From positions 248,001 to 312,000 of the forward strand of contig NZ_JARQWR010000005.1 in NCBI RefSeq assembly GCF_030766725.1: 64,000 nucleotides of DNA, in the 5' to 3' direction. The notes under the pieces were generated by a model, which saw only the letters and a program-made list of their open reading frames with translations, was not told the DNA's origin and did not search any database. Each line of letters begins with the position of its first letter. The stretch's first letter is position 1. The stretch is from Flavobacterium aerium (lineage in GTDB: Bacteria; Bacteroidota; Bacteroidia; Flavobacteriales; Flavobacteriaceae). This document shows, piece by piece, positions 1 to 9,675 of the stretch. The position numbers and the translations under genes were made by a program.

Positions 1-1
1 G

Positions 2-715
2 AATTATTTAATAGAAGTAGAAAAAGCTCTAAATGAAGAATACGTTGACTGTTTTGGTGGTCCAGATAGAGCATTAGATTCTTTTTCGGATATCCAGAAA
101 GCCATAAATTTTGCTATGACCTCATTTGTAACGACAGGAGGAATCCGTGGAGGATCTGAAAAGATTGGAAAATTCCAACCTAGAAGTTTTAATATGGGGC
201 TTTCTAAAAAGGCTTTTGAAGCATCCTCTGGTTTTGGCAATATACATCCCGGCGAAGATCCTGATCTATCCATTAGGTTATGGAATATGAATTATAAAAC
301 TAAGTTACTTCCAAATGCGTATGTATATCATAAGAGGAGGATTGATTGGTCTAAGTTTTATAAACAAGTCAATAAGTTTGGAAAAGCCCGTCCAATTTTG
401 GATAGTTGGTATCCACAATACAGTAAACTGACCTTTTTCTTTCCGTCAGTGTTTTTTATTGGTTTTATTGTTGCCTTATTGGCTTCTTTTCTACTTACGA
501 GTGTGTTGTTGTATCTCTATATTTTGTATTTTGTTATTCTGTTAACAACATCAACTATTGAGAACAAAAGTTTAAAAATAGGAATACTATCTGTGTATGC
601 TGCTTTTATACAATTTTATGGATATGGAATAGGTTTTTTAAAATCATTTGTTACTATTCGAGTTTTGAAACGTAAACCTCAGGAAGTATTTCCAGAATTA
701 TTTTTTAAAGTATAA
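2..715 (+). CDS. Family 2 glycosyltransferase, C-terminal part
   Basis: The frame is open from the left edge, so the gene starts outside the window and only 237 residues are visible. The visible part begins in the catalytic domain: CFGGPDRALD, then TSFVTTGGIRGG, then a conserved block ending in GEDPDLSIRLW, which resembles the (E)D/RxxRW-like acceptor region of GT2 enzymes. About 80 hydrophobic C-terminal residues form two or three membrane segments, so this is probably an inner-membrane transferase building a surface polysaccharide or glycolipid. The stop codon lies 4 nt before coaE, so the two are probably co-transcribed. Substrate and exact family are not recognisable. Confidence 0.8.
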   Translation, partial: NYLIEVEKALNEEYVDCFGGPDRALDSFSDIQKAINFAMTSFVTTGGIRGGSEKIGKFQPRSFNMGLSKKAFEASSGFGNIHPGEDPDLSIRLWNMNYKTKLLPNAYVYHKRRIDWSKFYKQVNKFGKARPILDSWYPQYSKLTFFFPSVFFIGFIVALLASFLLTSVLLYLYILYFVILLTTSTIENKSLKIGILSVYAAFIQFYGYGIGFLKSFVTIRVLKRKPQEVFPELFFKV

Positions 716-719
716 TAAT

Positions 720-1328
720 ATGACGGAGAAAGATATAATTCAAAAACCTAAGATTGTAGGTTTAACAGGAGGTATAGGAAGCGGGAAAACAACTATAGCG
801 AAATATTTCGAATCTTTAGGAGTTCCTATTTATATTGCTGATAGTGAAGCGAAAAAGTTAATGGATACTCCAATAGTCATGGAGGAAATTCAAAATGTTT
901 TTGGAAAATCTATAGTAGTAGACGGTCATTTAGATCGTACAAAAATTTCTGAAATAGTATTTCAAGATAAATCCAAGTTAGAGGTATTAAACAAAATTGT
1001 ACACCCAGCGGTAAGAGAACATTTTGAAGAATGGGTTCAGGAGCATAAGAATGAATCAGTTGTGATTAAAGAAGCAGCGATACTATTTGAAAGTGGAAGT
1101 TATAAAGATTGTGATGCAATAATTTTGGTTACAGCACCTGAAGAGGTACGAATACAACGTGTAATGAGTCGTGATGGTGTTAAAAGAGAAGAAGTAATGC
1201 AAAGAATTAATAATCAGTGGTCGGATGATTTAAAGAAATCTCTAAGTAATTACATTATTGATAACGAAGACCTTGATTTAGCTATGAAAAAAGCACGATT
1301 TATTCTTGAAAAACTAAGAAAACAATAA
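720..1328 (+). CDS. coaE: Dephospho-CoA kinase
   Basis: Catalyses the last step of coenzyme A biosynthesis, ATP-dependent phosphorylation of the 3'-hydroxyl of dephospho-CoA, in the cytoplasm. The 202-residue length is normal. The P-loop GGIGSGKTT is at residues 17-25, followed by the family block GVPIYIADSEAKKLM, where the Asp is the usual catalytic residue. The lid-region pattern IQRVMSRDGVKREEV is also present. The ATG lies 4 nt after the glycosyltransferase stop and leaves about ten residues before the first beta strand. A sensor kinase gene follows after a 71-nt gap. Confidence 0.95.
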   Translation: MTEKDIIQKPKIVGLTGGIGSGKTTIAKYFESLGVPIYIADSEAKKLMDTPIVMEEIQNVFGKSIVVDGHLDRTKISEIVFQDKSKLEVLNKIVHPAVREHFEEWVQEHKNESVVIKEAAILFESGSYKDCDAIILVTAPEEVRIQRVMSRDGVKREEVMQRINNQWSDDLKKSLSNYIIDNEDLDLAMKKARFILEKLRKQ

Positions 1329-1399
1329 AAATGAAATTAGATGTTAATCTTTGGTTAATATATTTAAGGAATAATTGTTAAAATGTTAATTTTGTTTCG

Positions 1400-2986
1400 A
1401 TGAATAAAACATTGTTTCGCTTATTAGTAGTTTTGATGAGTTTATCCTTAATTGGGATAATTCTAGTGCAGGTATATTGGATAAATTCTTCGTTGAATAA
1501 CAACGAAGAGCAATTTAAATATCACGTTAAACAGGTTATTGGGAATGTAGCAGATAAGCTACAAGAGCAAGAAACCTATAGTTTTTTGACTAAATACAAT
1601 CAGTTAAAAGATAGTATTGGTAAAGATCCCAAACAAAGTGAATTATTACAGTTTTTTTATGTTCAGAGAGATACTCGAACAAATGAAACTATTATTTATT
1701 CAAATAGTATTATACCATTAGATTATAATATTAATTCATCATCGTTCTTTGATAATAAATCAGATTCATTAAAACTGAAAAGTTTTGTATCAAAACGACG
1801 TACTGAGATTTATAATGGAAGTCCTATTGATAACTCCAGTATTCAAAATAATGCCTCACCCGATTTAAAGATTGAAAAAATGGGTAGATTGGATATTTTG
1901 GATAAGGCACAGTTTGAAATATCATTTAAAGATATTGCAGCGTTAAAGCCATTACAGGATAGAATTTCTAAAGAAAAATTAAAGGAATTACTGGATAAAG
2001 AAATGTCAAATTATGGGATTAATACTCCTTTTGAATATGGTATTTACAGTACAGGTTTAGCGACAAAAGTAAAATCAGATAAATTTAAGTTTGATAAAAA
2101 TGCAACCTATGGAATTCCTGTTTATACAGATAATGATGGGAATAGTAAATTTCAATTGTTGGTTAGTTTTCCACAAAAAGAACGATTTTTATTTTCATCA
2201 CTTATTGGGATAACATCATTGTCAATAATATTTACATTAATTATTATTATTGCTTATGTTAGCGCATTGAATCAATTAATAAGACAGCGTCAGATTTCTG
2301 AGATCAAAACAGATTTCATTAATAATATGACACATGAGTTTAAAACACCTATTGCCACAATTAATTTAGCTTTAGATGCGATAAAGAATCCTAAAATAAT
2401 AGATGATAAAGAGAAAGTACAACGGTACCTTCAGATGATTAGAGATGAGAATAAAAGAATGCACGCTCAGGTTGAGAATGTATTAAGGATTTCAAAACTT
2501 GAAAGAAAAGAACTAGAAATAAATAAAGAACCGCTTGATATTAATGAAGTTATTGAAGATGCAATTGAGCATGTGAAATTAATCATTGAAGATCGACAAG
2601 GTACGATAGAAACGCATTTTAAAGCAACAAGAACAACAACATTATTAAATGATGTACATTTTACTAATGTAATTGTAAACGTGCTGGATAATGCCATAAA
2701 ATATTCTCCAGATCAACCCAAAATTGATGTTTTTACTGAAAACGTAAAAGATTTTATTCTTATAAAGATAAAAGATCAAGGTGCGGGAATGGGTAAGATT
2801 GCTCAGAAAAGAATTTTTGAGAAATTTTATCGAGAACATACTGGGGATTTACATAATGTGAAAGGGCATGGGTTGGGCCTAGCATATGTAAAAAGGATAA
2901 TAGATGACCACAACGGTCAGATATTTGTTGAAAGTGAAAAAGGTAAGGGAAGTACCTTTATAATAAAATTACCACTAATAAATTAA
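1400..2986 (+). CDS. Sensor histidine kinase (RprX-like)
   Basis: Membrane sensor of a two-component pair, 528 residues. A first membrane helix spans about residues 8-28, a periplasmic sensor of about 240 residues follows, and a second helix spans about 268-290. The dimerisation/phosphoacceptor helix contains NNMTHEFKTPIAT with the phosphorylated His at residue 312. The ATPase domain shows an N box (NVLDNAIKYS), G1 (DQGAGMG), an F box (FEKFYR) and G2 (GHGLGLAYV), so all catalytic motifs are intact. The response regulator gene starts 5 nt downstream, so the two form an operon and a cognate pair. The architecture resembles the RprX/RprY pairs of Bacteroidota. The signal sensed is unknown. Confidence 0.9.
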   Translation: MNKTLFRLLVVLMSLSLIGIILVQVYWINSSLNNNEEQFKYHVKQVIGNVADKLQEQETYSFLTKYNQLKDSIGKDPKQSELLQFFYVQRDTRTNETIIYSNSIIPLDYNINSSSFFDNKSDSLKLKSFVSKRRTEIYNGSPIDNSSIQNNASPDLKIEKMGRLDILDKAQFEISFKDIAALKPLQDRISKEKLKELLDKEMSNYGINTPFEYGIYSTGLATKVKSDKFKFDKNATYGIPVYTDNDGNSKFQLLVSFPQKERFLFSSLIGITSLSIIFTLIIIIAYVSALNQLIRQRQISEIKTDFINNMTHEFKTPIATINLALDAIKNPKIIDDKEKVQRYLQMIRDENKRMHAQVENVLRISKLERKELEINKEPLDINEVIEDAIEHVKLIIEDRQGTIETHFKATRTTTLLNDVHFTNVIVNVLDNAIKYSPDQPKIDVFTENVKDFILIKIKDQGAGMGKIAQKRIFEKFYREHTGDLHNVKGHGLGLAYVKRIIDDHNGQIFVESEKGKGSTFIIKLPLIN

Positions 2987-2991
2987 AAATT

Positions 2992-3708
2992 ATGGAAGCT
3001 GTAAACAAAAAAATTCTTTTGGTTGAAGACGATCCTAACTTTGGATCAATTTTAAAAGATTATTTAATGTTAAACGATTTTGACGTCACATTAGCAAAAA
3101 ATGGGATGGAAGGATTCGAGAAATTTAAAAAAGATACCTTTGATTTGTGTATTTTAGATGTAATGATGCCTTATAAAGATGGGTATACATTAGCAAAAGA
3201 AATCAGAGAGAAAAATAAAGAAATTCCTTTGATTTTCCTGACAGCAAAATCAATGAAAGAAGATGTATTAAAAGGTTATAAAGTTGGTGCAGATGATTAT
3301 TTGAACAAACCTTTTGATTCTGAAGTTCTATTAATGAAAATTAGAGCAATTATTCAGAGAAAAGCATCAGAGAGTAAAACAGATGTTACTAAGTTTGAAT
3401 TCAATATTGGAGGATTCCATTTAAATTCAAAACTACGTTTCTTGACATACAAAAATGAGGAGCCAATTAAGCTTTCTCCAAAGGAAAATGAATTATTGAA
3501 AATGTTAGCACTTCATGAAAATGACTTAATGCCAAGAGAATTAGCATTAACGAAAATATGGAGAGACGATAACTACTTCACATCAAGAAGTATGGACGTT
3601 TATATTGCTAAATTACGTAAGTATTTGAAATTGGATGATGCAGTGGAAATTTTAAATATCCACGGTGAAGGATTCAGATTAGTCGTTAAGAACGCTGTAG
3701 AGAAATAA
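2992..3708 (+). CDS. OmpR-family response regulator (RprY-like)
   Basis: A DNA-binding partner of the preceding histidine kinase, 238 residues. The receiver domain (1-120) has the acidic pair D13/D14, the phosphoacceptor D56 in CILDVMMP, the conserved Thr in FLTAK and K106 in NKPF. The C-terminal half (about 135-235) is a winged-helix effector domain with the typical ELLKMLALHEND and SRSMDVYIAKLRKYL helices. All switch residues are present, so it should be phosphorylatable. It lies 5 nt after the kinase gene and is closed by a strong terminator. Targets are unknown. Confidence 0.93.
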   Translation: MEAVNKKILLVEDDPNFGSILKDYLMLNDFDVTLAKNGMEGFEKFKKDTFDLCILDVMMPYKDGYTLAKEIREKNKEIPLIFLTAKSMKEDVLKGYKVGADDYLNKPFDSEVLLMKIRAIIQRKASESKTDVTKFEFNIGGFHLNSKLRFLTYKNEEPIKLSPKENELLKMLALHENDLMPRELALTKIWRDDNYFTSRSMDVYIAKLRKYLKLDDAVEILNIHGEGFRLVVKNAVEK

Positions 3709-3713
3709 ACTAA

Positions 3714-3742
3714 AAAGCCCCGATAAACATCGGGGCTTTTTT
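3714..3742. terminator. Bidirectional intrinsic terminator
   Basis: An 11-bp perfect stem (AAAGCCCCGAT / ATCGGGGCTTT) with a 4-nt loop and A/T runs on both sides. It lies between the convergent response regulator and thioesterase genes and can serve both; the thioesterase stop codon sits in its T run. Confidence 0.9.
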
Positions 3743-4481
3743 ATTTCCAATTAATCTGTAAAGCAAAACAAATTTTATCTTCCTTTGAAATCGTATAGAC
3801 TGATTGATGCTCAACTGCATTTTCATTGATACTTACGGTATCACCATATTTTAATTCTTTCATGAAATTCATGTCAAAACTTCTTAGTTTTTGCTTCATG
3901 ATCGCGATGTAGTCTACTTGATCTAGACACCACTCCAAATATTTTACATTATTTACATGATTCACAATATCCAAATCTGATAGTACCACTTTTCGGTCTG
4001 TTACTTTATGAGTTTCAATAGCGATATTGACTTTTGAAAATGATTCTAAGGTTGGATTTTTATCAGGGAATAATTCAAAATGATCATGAGGTAAAGTAAT
4101 TACATCGGGTCTTCTTGTTTTAGTATTAAAGACAGCCCAAAAAGTAGTTGCACCAACTATTTTTTTGCCATTGCAATACATTTCTAAAGCTCTAATAGAA
4201 CGAGAACCTTGCATATCCATAATCCAAGTAGTAACAGTAACGGTATCCTGCCATTTTGGTAATTCATCTACTTCAACACGAATACGACTTAATACCCATG
4301 CCTGATCATATTGCTGCATATCAGTAAAGCTTAATCCTCCTGTGTAGGAATGATCAGCAGCAGTTAATTGTAATATGTTACATAGATCTGTATATTTTAA
4401 ATATCCGTTGGGAGTACACTGTGTAAAATCGATTTCCCAATCTTTACTATGGATAGATTTGAAATTTTCAGCTATTGGCAT
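3741..4481 (-). CDS. Acyl-ACP thioesterase (FatA/B-like)
   Basis: Predicted to release fatty acids from acyl-ACP in the cytoplasm. The 246 residues form the double hot-dog fold of this family: an N-terminal half with a TWIMDMQGSRSIRALEM strand region, and a C-terminal half with DIVNHVNNVKYLEW (171-184). That block carries the Asn/His residues typical of the catalytic region in plant and bacterial acyl-ACP thioesterases. miaA lies 9 nt upstream on the same strand, so the gene probably ends the miaA operon. Chain-length preference cannot be read from the sequence. Confidence 0.85.
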   Translation of the reverse strand: MPIAENFKSIHSKDWEIDFTQCTPNGYLKYTDLCNILQLTAADHSYTGGLSFTDMQQYDQAWVLSRIRVEVDELPKWQDTVTVTTWIMDMQGSRSIRALEMYCNGKKIVGATTFWAVFNTKTRRPDVITLPHDHFELFPDKNPTLESFSKVNIAIETHKVTDRKVVLSDLDIVNHVNNVKYLEWCLDQVDYIAIMKQKLRSFDMNFMKELKYGDTVSINENAVEHQSVYTISKEDKICFALQINWK

Positions 4482-4490
4482 AATTGTAAT

Positions 4491-5402
4491 TTATTGTTTT
4501 GATTTTGACTTAATGTAAGTCATTATAATTTCTTTTGGCGTTGCGATATCATACCATTGTGTATCTTCATCTCGCTTGAACCAGGTTAATTGTCTTTTTG
4601 AAAAACGACGGGTATTCTTTTTAATTTCTTCAATAGCAAATTCCAATGAAATTTCGGTATCAAAATAACTGAATAGTTCCCTGTAACCTACAGTTTGTAA
4701 TGCATTTAATGCTTTATGTGGATAAAGTGCTTTCGCTTCTTCTAATAAGCCTTGATTAAGCATAATGTCAACACGCTGGTTAATCCTGTTGTAAATAATG
4801 GGGCGATCGGCATCCAATCCAATTTTAATAGAGGAAAAATTACGGATGTTTTTCTTTTGATTTAAAAAAGAAGAATAGGGTTTACCAGTGGCAATACATA
4901 TTTCTAATGCACGCATTAAACGCTGCGGATTTTGTTGAGCTACGATAGCATAATGATCAGGATCTAAAGTTTGAAGTTCAGATTGTAGATATTCTATTCC
5001 TTTACTTTCATAGTCACTAATAATTTGAGCTCTTACTTCTGTTGGAACATCTGGAAAATCATCGAAGCCCTTAATTACGGCGTCGACATAAAGGCCAGAT
5101 CCACCTACCATGACAGCATAATCATGATGTTGAAATAATTCTTCTAATTTGGTGATGGCTTCTCGTTCAAAATCGCCTACAGTATAGTTGTCAAAAATAG
5201 ATTTATTATGGATGAAATGATGTTTTACAGCATTTAGTTCTTCTGTGGAAGGAACAGCTGTACCAATTGACATTTCTTTAAAAAATTGTCTAGAATCACA
5301 AGAAATAATTTCACATTGTAACTGTTGGGCAATGTAAATACTCAATGCGGTTTTGCCAATAGCTGTTGGTCCTACTATTGTGATGAGAAACTTATTTTTC
5401 AT
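4491..5402 (-). CDS. miaA: tRNA dimethylallyltransferase
   Basis: Transfers a dimethylallyl group to the N6 amine of A37 in tRNAs that read UNN codons. The 303 residues match the family length. The P-loop GPTAIGKT is at 11-18, the catalytic Asp region SCDSRQFF is at 34-41 and VGGSGLYVDAVI follows in the middle. The C-terminal ends with the RRFSKRQLTWFKRD helix, which is typical. The start overlaps the end of the upstream ion channel gene by 11 nt, consistent with one transcript. A second gene for the same modified base, miaE, lies far away at 52.8 kb. Confidence 0.96.
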   Translation of the reverse strand: MKNKFLITIVGPTAIGKTALSIYIAQQLQCEIISCDSRQFFKEMSIGTAVPSTEELNAVKHHFIHNKSIFDNYTVGDFEREAITKLEELFQHHDYAVMVGGSGLYVDAVIKGFDDFPDVPTEVRAQIISDYESKGIEYLQSELQTLDPDHYAIVAQQNPQRLMRALEICIATGKPYSSFLNQKKNIRNFSSIKIGLDADRPIIYNRINQRVDIMLNQGLLEEAKALYPHKALNALQTVGYRELFSYFDTEISLEFAIEEIKKNTRRFSKRQLTWFKRDEDTQWYDIATPKEIIMTYIKSKSKQ

Positions 5403-6270
5403 TATCTAATTTATTTCCGCAATTATAACAAAAGTTGGAACTGTTTGAGTGCCCACTTGAGGTACAATTCGGGCAAGTTTTTATTGGAGTAGGAGTAGGT
5501 GCTAGATTTCTATCTTTGTTGGCGCTAAAAGCAAATTCCGCTGATACAATACCCGTGGGAACAGCAATGATTCCATATCCTAATATCATGATAAATGTAG
5601 CAATTCCTTGTCCTAATGTGGTGGCTGGAGCAATATCTCCATATCCAACAGTTGTCAGTGTAACAATACACCAGTAAATGCTCTTAGGGATGCTTGTAAA
5701 GCCACTTTCTTTACTTTCGACAACATACATTACTGCGCCTAATAATATTGAAACTACAAGGATAAAATAAACAAACACAATAATTTTTGTTCTGCTGGCG
5801 ATTAAAGCATTTTTTAAAACATTTGCTTGGCCTGAAAAGTGAACTAAATTTAATATTCTAAAAACTCTTAATAATCGAATGGCTCGTATAACCGATAATA
5901 TTTTTGACCCAGGTATAAAGAAAGAAAGATACATCGGTAATATTGATAGTAAATCGATGATTCCATAAAAGCTGAAAATATAACTTAAAGGCTTTTTGTT
6001 TGAGATAATCCTTAATGCATATTCGATAGAGAAAAAAACAGTAATAATCCATTCCGAAACCACAAGAAATGTATGATATTTCGTGTCTAGTCTATCAACA
6101 GATTCTAGCATCACAAGTACAACACTGAGTAGAATGACTACTAATAAAATAGCATCAAATAATCTACCAGGAAGTGTGTTCACACCATAGATAACGATAT
6201 GTATTTTTTGTTTGAGAATTTCAAGTTTTGATTTAAACCGTTTTATTCTTACCTCATGATTTTTTATCAT
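5392..6270 (-). CDS. Voltage-gated potassium-type channel with zinc-ribbon tail
   Basis: An inner-membrane cation channel subunit of 292 residues. Membrane helices S1-S4 lie between about 35 and 145. The S4-like helix RAIRLLRVFRIL carries a positive charge at every third position. S5, the pore loop and S6 follow, with the potassium selectivity filter TVGYGD at 207-212. After S6 comes a Pro/Thr-rich linker and a small C-terminal zinc ribbon with two CxxC pairs (C266/C269 and C281/C284). That ribbon is an added cytoplasmic module, perhaps regulatory. The gene overlaps miaA by 11 nt and follows the exonuclease gene by 16 nt. Confidence 0.9.
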   Translation of the reverse strand: MIKNHEVRIKRFKSKLEILKQKIHIVIYGVNTLPGRLFDAILLVVILLSVVLVMLESVDRLDTKYHTFLVVSEWIITVFFSIEYALRIISNKKPLSYIFSFYGIIDLLSILPMYLSFFIPGSKILSVIRAIRLLRVFRILNLVHFSGQANVLKNALIASRTKIIVFVYFILVVSILLGAVMYVVESKESGFTSIPKSIYWCIVTLTTVGYGDIAPATTLGQGIATFIMILGYGIIAVPTGIVSAEFAFSANKDRNLAPTPTPIKTCPNCTSSGHSNSSNFCYNCGNKLDNEK

Positions 6271-6286
6271 AATAGTGGGGTTAGGA

Positions 6287-7648
6287 TTAAAAATGAATAA
6301 TTTTAAGATCTTTCTTTTTTCTCAAATAGCTTTGTATAATGTTTTTGATATCACGATTATGTTGCATCGGGATAATAATGTTTCGTAGAATTTCTAAGGT
6401 ATTAATTTGGTAATTTAAATTGTAAAAGGCATATCCTTTGTAAATCCCATTTTCAATCAATATAGCACTGCGCTCGTCAATAGATCGACCTCTATCAACA
6501 ATCACCATATTTTGAGATTGAAATTGGTTCTCTTCAATAAATTTTTGCACCCTTACATTATATTCGGCAGGAGTTTCTTTCCCGATACAAGCTCCATTAC
6601 ATTGCTTAATGTCATATTGAAAGCAATTTTTTGAAGTTTCGTATAATCCCGTTAATTTTTGACACAGTTGGTATTGTTCTACAATTTTGAATAAGAAATT
6701 TTTCCCTTCCAGAATAGTAGTAAAAGAAGTGATTTCTTTTTTACGACCATCCGTTTTTTGTAAGACAAGATTTAAATATCCGTCCTTATTTTTTTCAACA
6801 TACAATGCCCATTGAAAAATAGTTTTCCTTTGTGCCCTGTTATAGATGGGTTTGTTCACCTTTATCTCTTCGGATTCCTTTAGAAGTGCAATTAATTCAT
6901 TCCCAGTGTCATCATAGGATATAGTGAATACCTCAGTCTGAATTTTTTTGCTTTTTCGAGAAGTACCAGTGAAATGTTGATTAATCCTTTTCTTTATATT
7001 TTTACTTTTACCAATGTAAATAATAGTTCCGTCTTCTTTGTAAATATAATACACACCCGTAACTGCCGGTACAGATTCCATGAGGTCTTGGAATTTAGGC
7101 AATATACCTGTTTTAGCTTCTGTTTTAATTAGACTTTTTACAATCTCTTTCGACAGATCTTTTTCCAATAGCATTTTGAATAATTTCACTGTTGCCATTG
7201 CATCACCACTCGCTCTATGGCGATCACTCATAGGAATCCCAAGGGCGCGAACCAATTTACCTAAACTATAAGAAGTTTGTTCTGGAATTAATTTTTTGGA
7301 TAACTCAACGGTGCAAAGTGTTTCGCAATTAAAATCATAGCCTAAACGTTTGAATTCAGTACTTAATATTCTATAATCAAATTGAGCATTGTGAGCTACA
7401 ATAACACAGTCTTGTGTGATTTCTATAATTCGTTTGGCTACCTCATAAAATTTTGGAGCGCTTCGTAACATCGCATTATTTATCCCCGTTAGTTTTACAA
7501 CAAAAGGTTGAATTGGAATCTCAGGATTAACTAGGCTAATGAACTGATCAACAATTTCATGTCCATCAAATTTATATATAGCAATTTCTGTAATACCCTC
7601 TTCGTTGTATTTGCCCCCTGTTGTTTCTATGTCAATTATTGCGTACAA
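6287..7648 (-). CDS. DEDDh exonuclease fused to a UvrC-type GIY-YIG nuclease
   Basis: A 453-residue two-domain nuclease. Residues 1-165 are a DnaQ-like 3'-5' exonuclease with ExoI (D6/E8 in IDIETTGG), ExoII (D91 in AHNAQFDYR) and ExoIII (H144 and D149 in HRASGDAMA), so the DEDDh set is complete. Residues 198-226 hold a GIY-YIG domain (GVYYIY...IYIGKSKNIKKRINQHF). The rest includes a UvrC-like region with three cysteines (CFQYDIKQCNGACIG). This fusion is known in several bacterial phyla and is usually annotated as DNA polymerase III epsilon-like or Cho-like; a role in DNA repair is inferred. It lies upstream of the channel/miaA genes on the same strand. Confidence 0.88.
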   Translation of the reverse strand: MYAIIDIETTGGKYNEEGITEIAIYKFDGHEIVDQFISLVNPEIPIQPFVVKLTGINNAMLRSAPKFYEVAKRIIEITQDCVIVAHNAQFDYRILSTEFKRLGYDFNCETLCTVELSKKLIPEQTSYSLGKLVRALGIPMSDRHRASGDAMATVKLFKMLLEKDLSKEIVKSLIKTEAKTGILPKFQDLMESVPAVTGVYYIYKEDGTIIYIGKSKNIKKRINQHFTGTSRKSKKIQTEVFTISYDDTGNELIALLKESEEIKVNKPIYNRAQRKTIFQWALYVEKNKDGYLNLVLQKTDGRKKEITSFTTILEGKNFLFKIVEQYQLCQKLTGLYETSKNCFQYDIKQCNGACIGKETPAEYNVRVQKFIEENQFQSQNMVIVDRGRSIDERSAILIENGIYKGYAFYNLNYQINTLEILRNIIIPMQHNRDIKNIIQSYLRKKKDLKIIHF

Positions 7649-7696
7649 ATTGTTCTGATATAGTATTGCTAATGTTTAAAAAATGTAAATAATTAA

Positions 7697-8362
7697 TTAT
7701 CGCGTACCAAAGATACTACTTCCTATTCGAACCATTGTACTACCTGCTTCAATTGCAAGTTGGTAATCCCCACTCATTCCCATTGAAAGGGTAGAAAATG
7801 ATGTGTTCGTTGCGGTGAAATAGTTCATTTTTGTCGTATCAAAAATTGATTTTAGTTGTGTAAATTCCTTTTTTATTTGGACTTTGTTATCTGTAAAAGT
7901 GGCCATTCCCATTAGACCGACAATTCTTATATTGTTCAAGGATTTATACTCCTCAGATTCTAATAAAGTGGTTAATTCATCTTGATCTAAACCAAATTTA
8001 CTTTCCTCTTCGGCGATATACATCTGTAAAAGACAATCAATAGTGCGATTATTTTTTAACGCTTGTTTGTTTATTTCCTGTAATAATTTTAAACTATCTA
8101 CACCATGTATTAAACTAACAAATGGGGCCATAAATTTCACTTTATTAGACTGAACATGGCCAATCATGTGCCATTGAATATCTTTTGGCATTTGTGCCTG
8201 TTTTTCTGCCATTTCTTGGATTTTGTTTTCTCCAAAAATACGCTGTCCAGCATCATAAGCTTGTTGAATATCCATAACAGGTTTTGTTTTGGATACTGCT
8301 ACTAAAGTTACCTGTTCTGGTAGGTGAAGTTTAATCTGTTTAATGTTATCTTGAATAGACAT
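7697..8362 (-). CDS. yggS: PLP homeostasis protein, YggS family
   Basis: A cytoplasmic pyridoxal-phosphate-binding protein that balances B6 vitamers and amino/keto acid pools; it has no demonstrated enzyme activity. The 221 residues contain the PLP-lysine motif VAVSKTKP (K25), the FGENKIQEM helix, WHMIGHVQSNK, GLMGMAT and the C-terminal phosphate-binding block ending in IGSSIFGTR. All are family hallmarks. Together with the TIM-barrel length they leave little doubt. It may be co-transcribed with the downstream exonuclease gene (48-nt gap). Confidence 0.93.
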   Translation of the reverse strand: MSIQDNIKQIKLHLPEQVTLVAVSKTKPVMDIQQAYDAGQRIFGENKIQEMAEKQAQMPKDIQWHMIGHVQSNKVKFMAPFVSLIHGVDSLKLLQEINKQALKNNRTIDCLLQMYIAEEESKFGLDQDELTTLLESEEYKSLNNIRIVGLMGMATFTDNKVQIKKEFTQLKSIFDTTKMNYFTATNTSFSTLSMGMSGDYQLAIEAGSTMVRIGSSIFGTR

Positions 8363-8442
8363 CTTTAATTTTATATAAGGTTAAAGAATTTAATGTTGAT
8401 GAAATAATGCACAACACAAATTAAAAATTGTGATAGATTGAA

Positions 8443-9663
8443 TTATAGTTCATAAACAATCAATCCACTGCGGAATTTGGGTTCAATGTAGGTACTCTTT
8501 GGAGGCATAATCAAATTCTCATCAGCAATATTCTTGATTTCCGATATTGTAGAAGGAAATAACATGAATCCAATTTCAAACTCTTCATCATCAACCATTT
8601 CCTTAATCGTTAGAATAGATTGTTTTCCTGGGACATATTCAATTCGTTCATCATTGCGTAAATCTTCTATTCCTAATATAGGGAAAAGCAATTTATTATA
8701 TAAAATTTGAGCATCCAAATGATCCAATATTGTTTCAAAATGACATTTTTCCTGTTTCAATTGTAAACCATAAAATTCGCCATCAAGATACATTGCAAAA
8801 TCATGTTTCTTTTTAGGATGGTATAATTCTTGACCTTTATTTTCTACAATAAAAAAATCTTTTATAGCTTCAATAAATGATTCTTTGGTATGACCATTCA
8901 AGTCTTTAATCAAGCGATTGTACTCGTAAATTTTTACATTACTATCGGCAATTAAGAAACTCATAAAATAATTTTGACTTTCTTTTAGAGAAGTACTGTT
9001 TTCTTCAAAAAGCATTTCGGCGGAGGCAGAACGATGATGACCATCAGCAATATATAAATCACCAATCTGTTCAAATTGACTTTGTAATTTTATGATTTCC
9101 TCTTCATTATCAATTTTCCATAAATAATGAACATCTTTATTGGTGCTGGAAAATTCATACTCTGGTTGATTTTGAATTTTTTCATCAATCCATTGTTGAA
9201 TTATAATATTGTCAGGATAGGTCATTAATACAGGTTCTGTATTAAAACCGGCAAACTTCATGTAATCCTTGAATAATTCAACTCTAAATTCTAGAGTATC
9301 TTCATGTTTTTTGATTACTTCATTTTTATAATCCTCAATACTAGTACCTACAATGATTCCTGTAAATATTTGTCCTTTGGATACAATTTGATGTAAATAA
9401 ACTGAAGGTTTTTGATCTTGTATTAAAATGTGTTCATTCTTAAATTCCTGGTATTTTTGATGTACTTGCTTATAGCGTTTTTCAAAAGCAATCTTTTGTT
9501 GATTTGTATAAGCAGGATTCAGGATGTGTAAGAAAGACATTGGATTAAAATCCAATTGAGAGGCTAATTCTGCTGCGGTATAATCCTCATAGGACCTTGA
9601 AGTTACTAAGCTTACTTTGTCTCGTGTAGGTCTTACTGCTTTGAAAGGGATTATTTTTGCCAT
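8443..9663 (-). CDS. DUF1015 family protein
   Basis: A conserved cytoplasmic protein of unknown function, 406 residues from the start chosen here. Recognisable features are the N-terminal MAKIIPFKAVRP, the central IADGHHRSASAEML motif and a C-terminal region with GKQSILTIKEMVD. The family is often found near serine-biosynthesis genes in other bacteria, but not here. An upstream in-frame ATG at 9684 was rejected because it lies inside a hairpin and adds residues not seen at the usual family N terminus. No catalytic assignment is possible. Confidence 0.82.
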   Translation of the reverse strand: MAKIIPFKAVRPTRDKVSLVTSRSYEDYTAAELASQLDFNPMSFLHILNPAYTNQQKIAFEKRYKQVHQKYQEFKNEHILIQDQKPSVYLHQIVSKGQIFTGIIVGTSIEDYKNEVIKKHEDTLEFRVELFKDYMKFAGFNTEPVLMTYPDNIIIQQWIDEKIQNQPEYEFSSTNKDVHYLWKIDNEEEIIKLQSQFEQIGDLYIADGHHRSASAEMLFEENSTSLKESQNYFMSFLIADSNVKIYEYNRLIKDLNGHTKESFIEAIKDFFIVENKGQELYHPKKKHDFAMYLDGEFYGLQLKQEKCHFETILDHLDAQILYNKLLFPILGIEDLRNDERIEYVPGKQSILTIKEMVDDEEFEIGFMLFPSTISEIKNIADENLIMPPKSTYIEPKFRSGLIVYEL

Positions 9664-9675
9664 TTTTGTAAGTTG

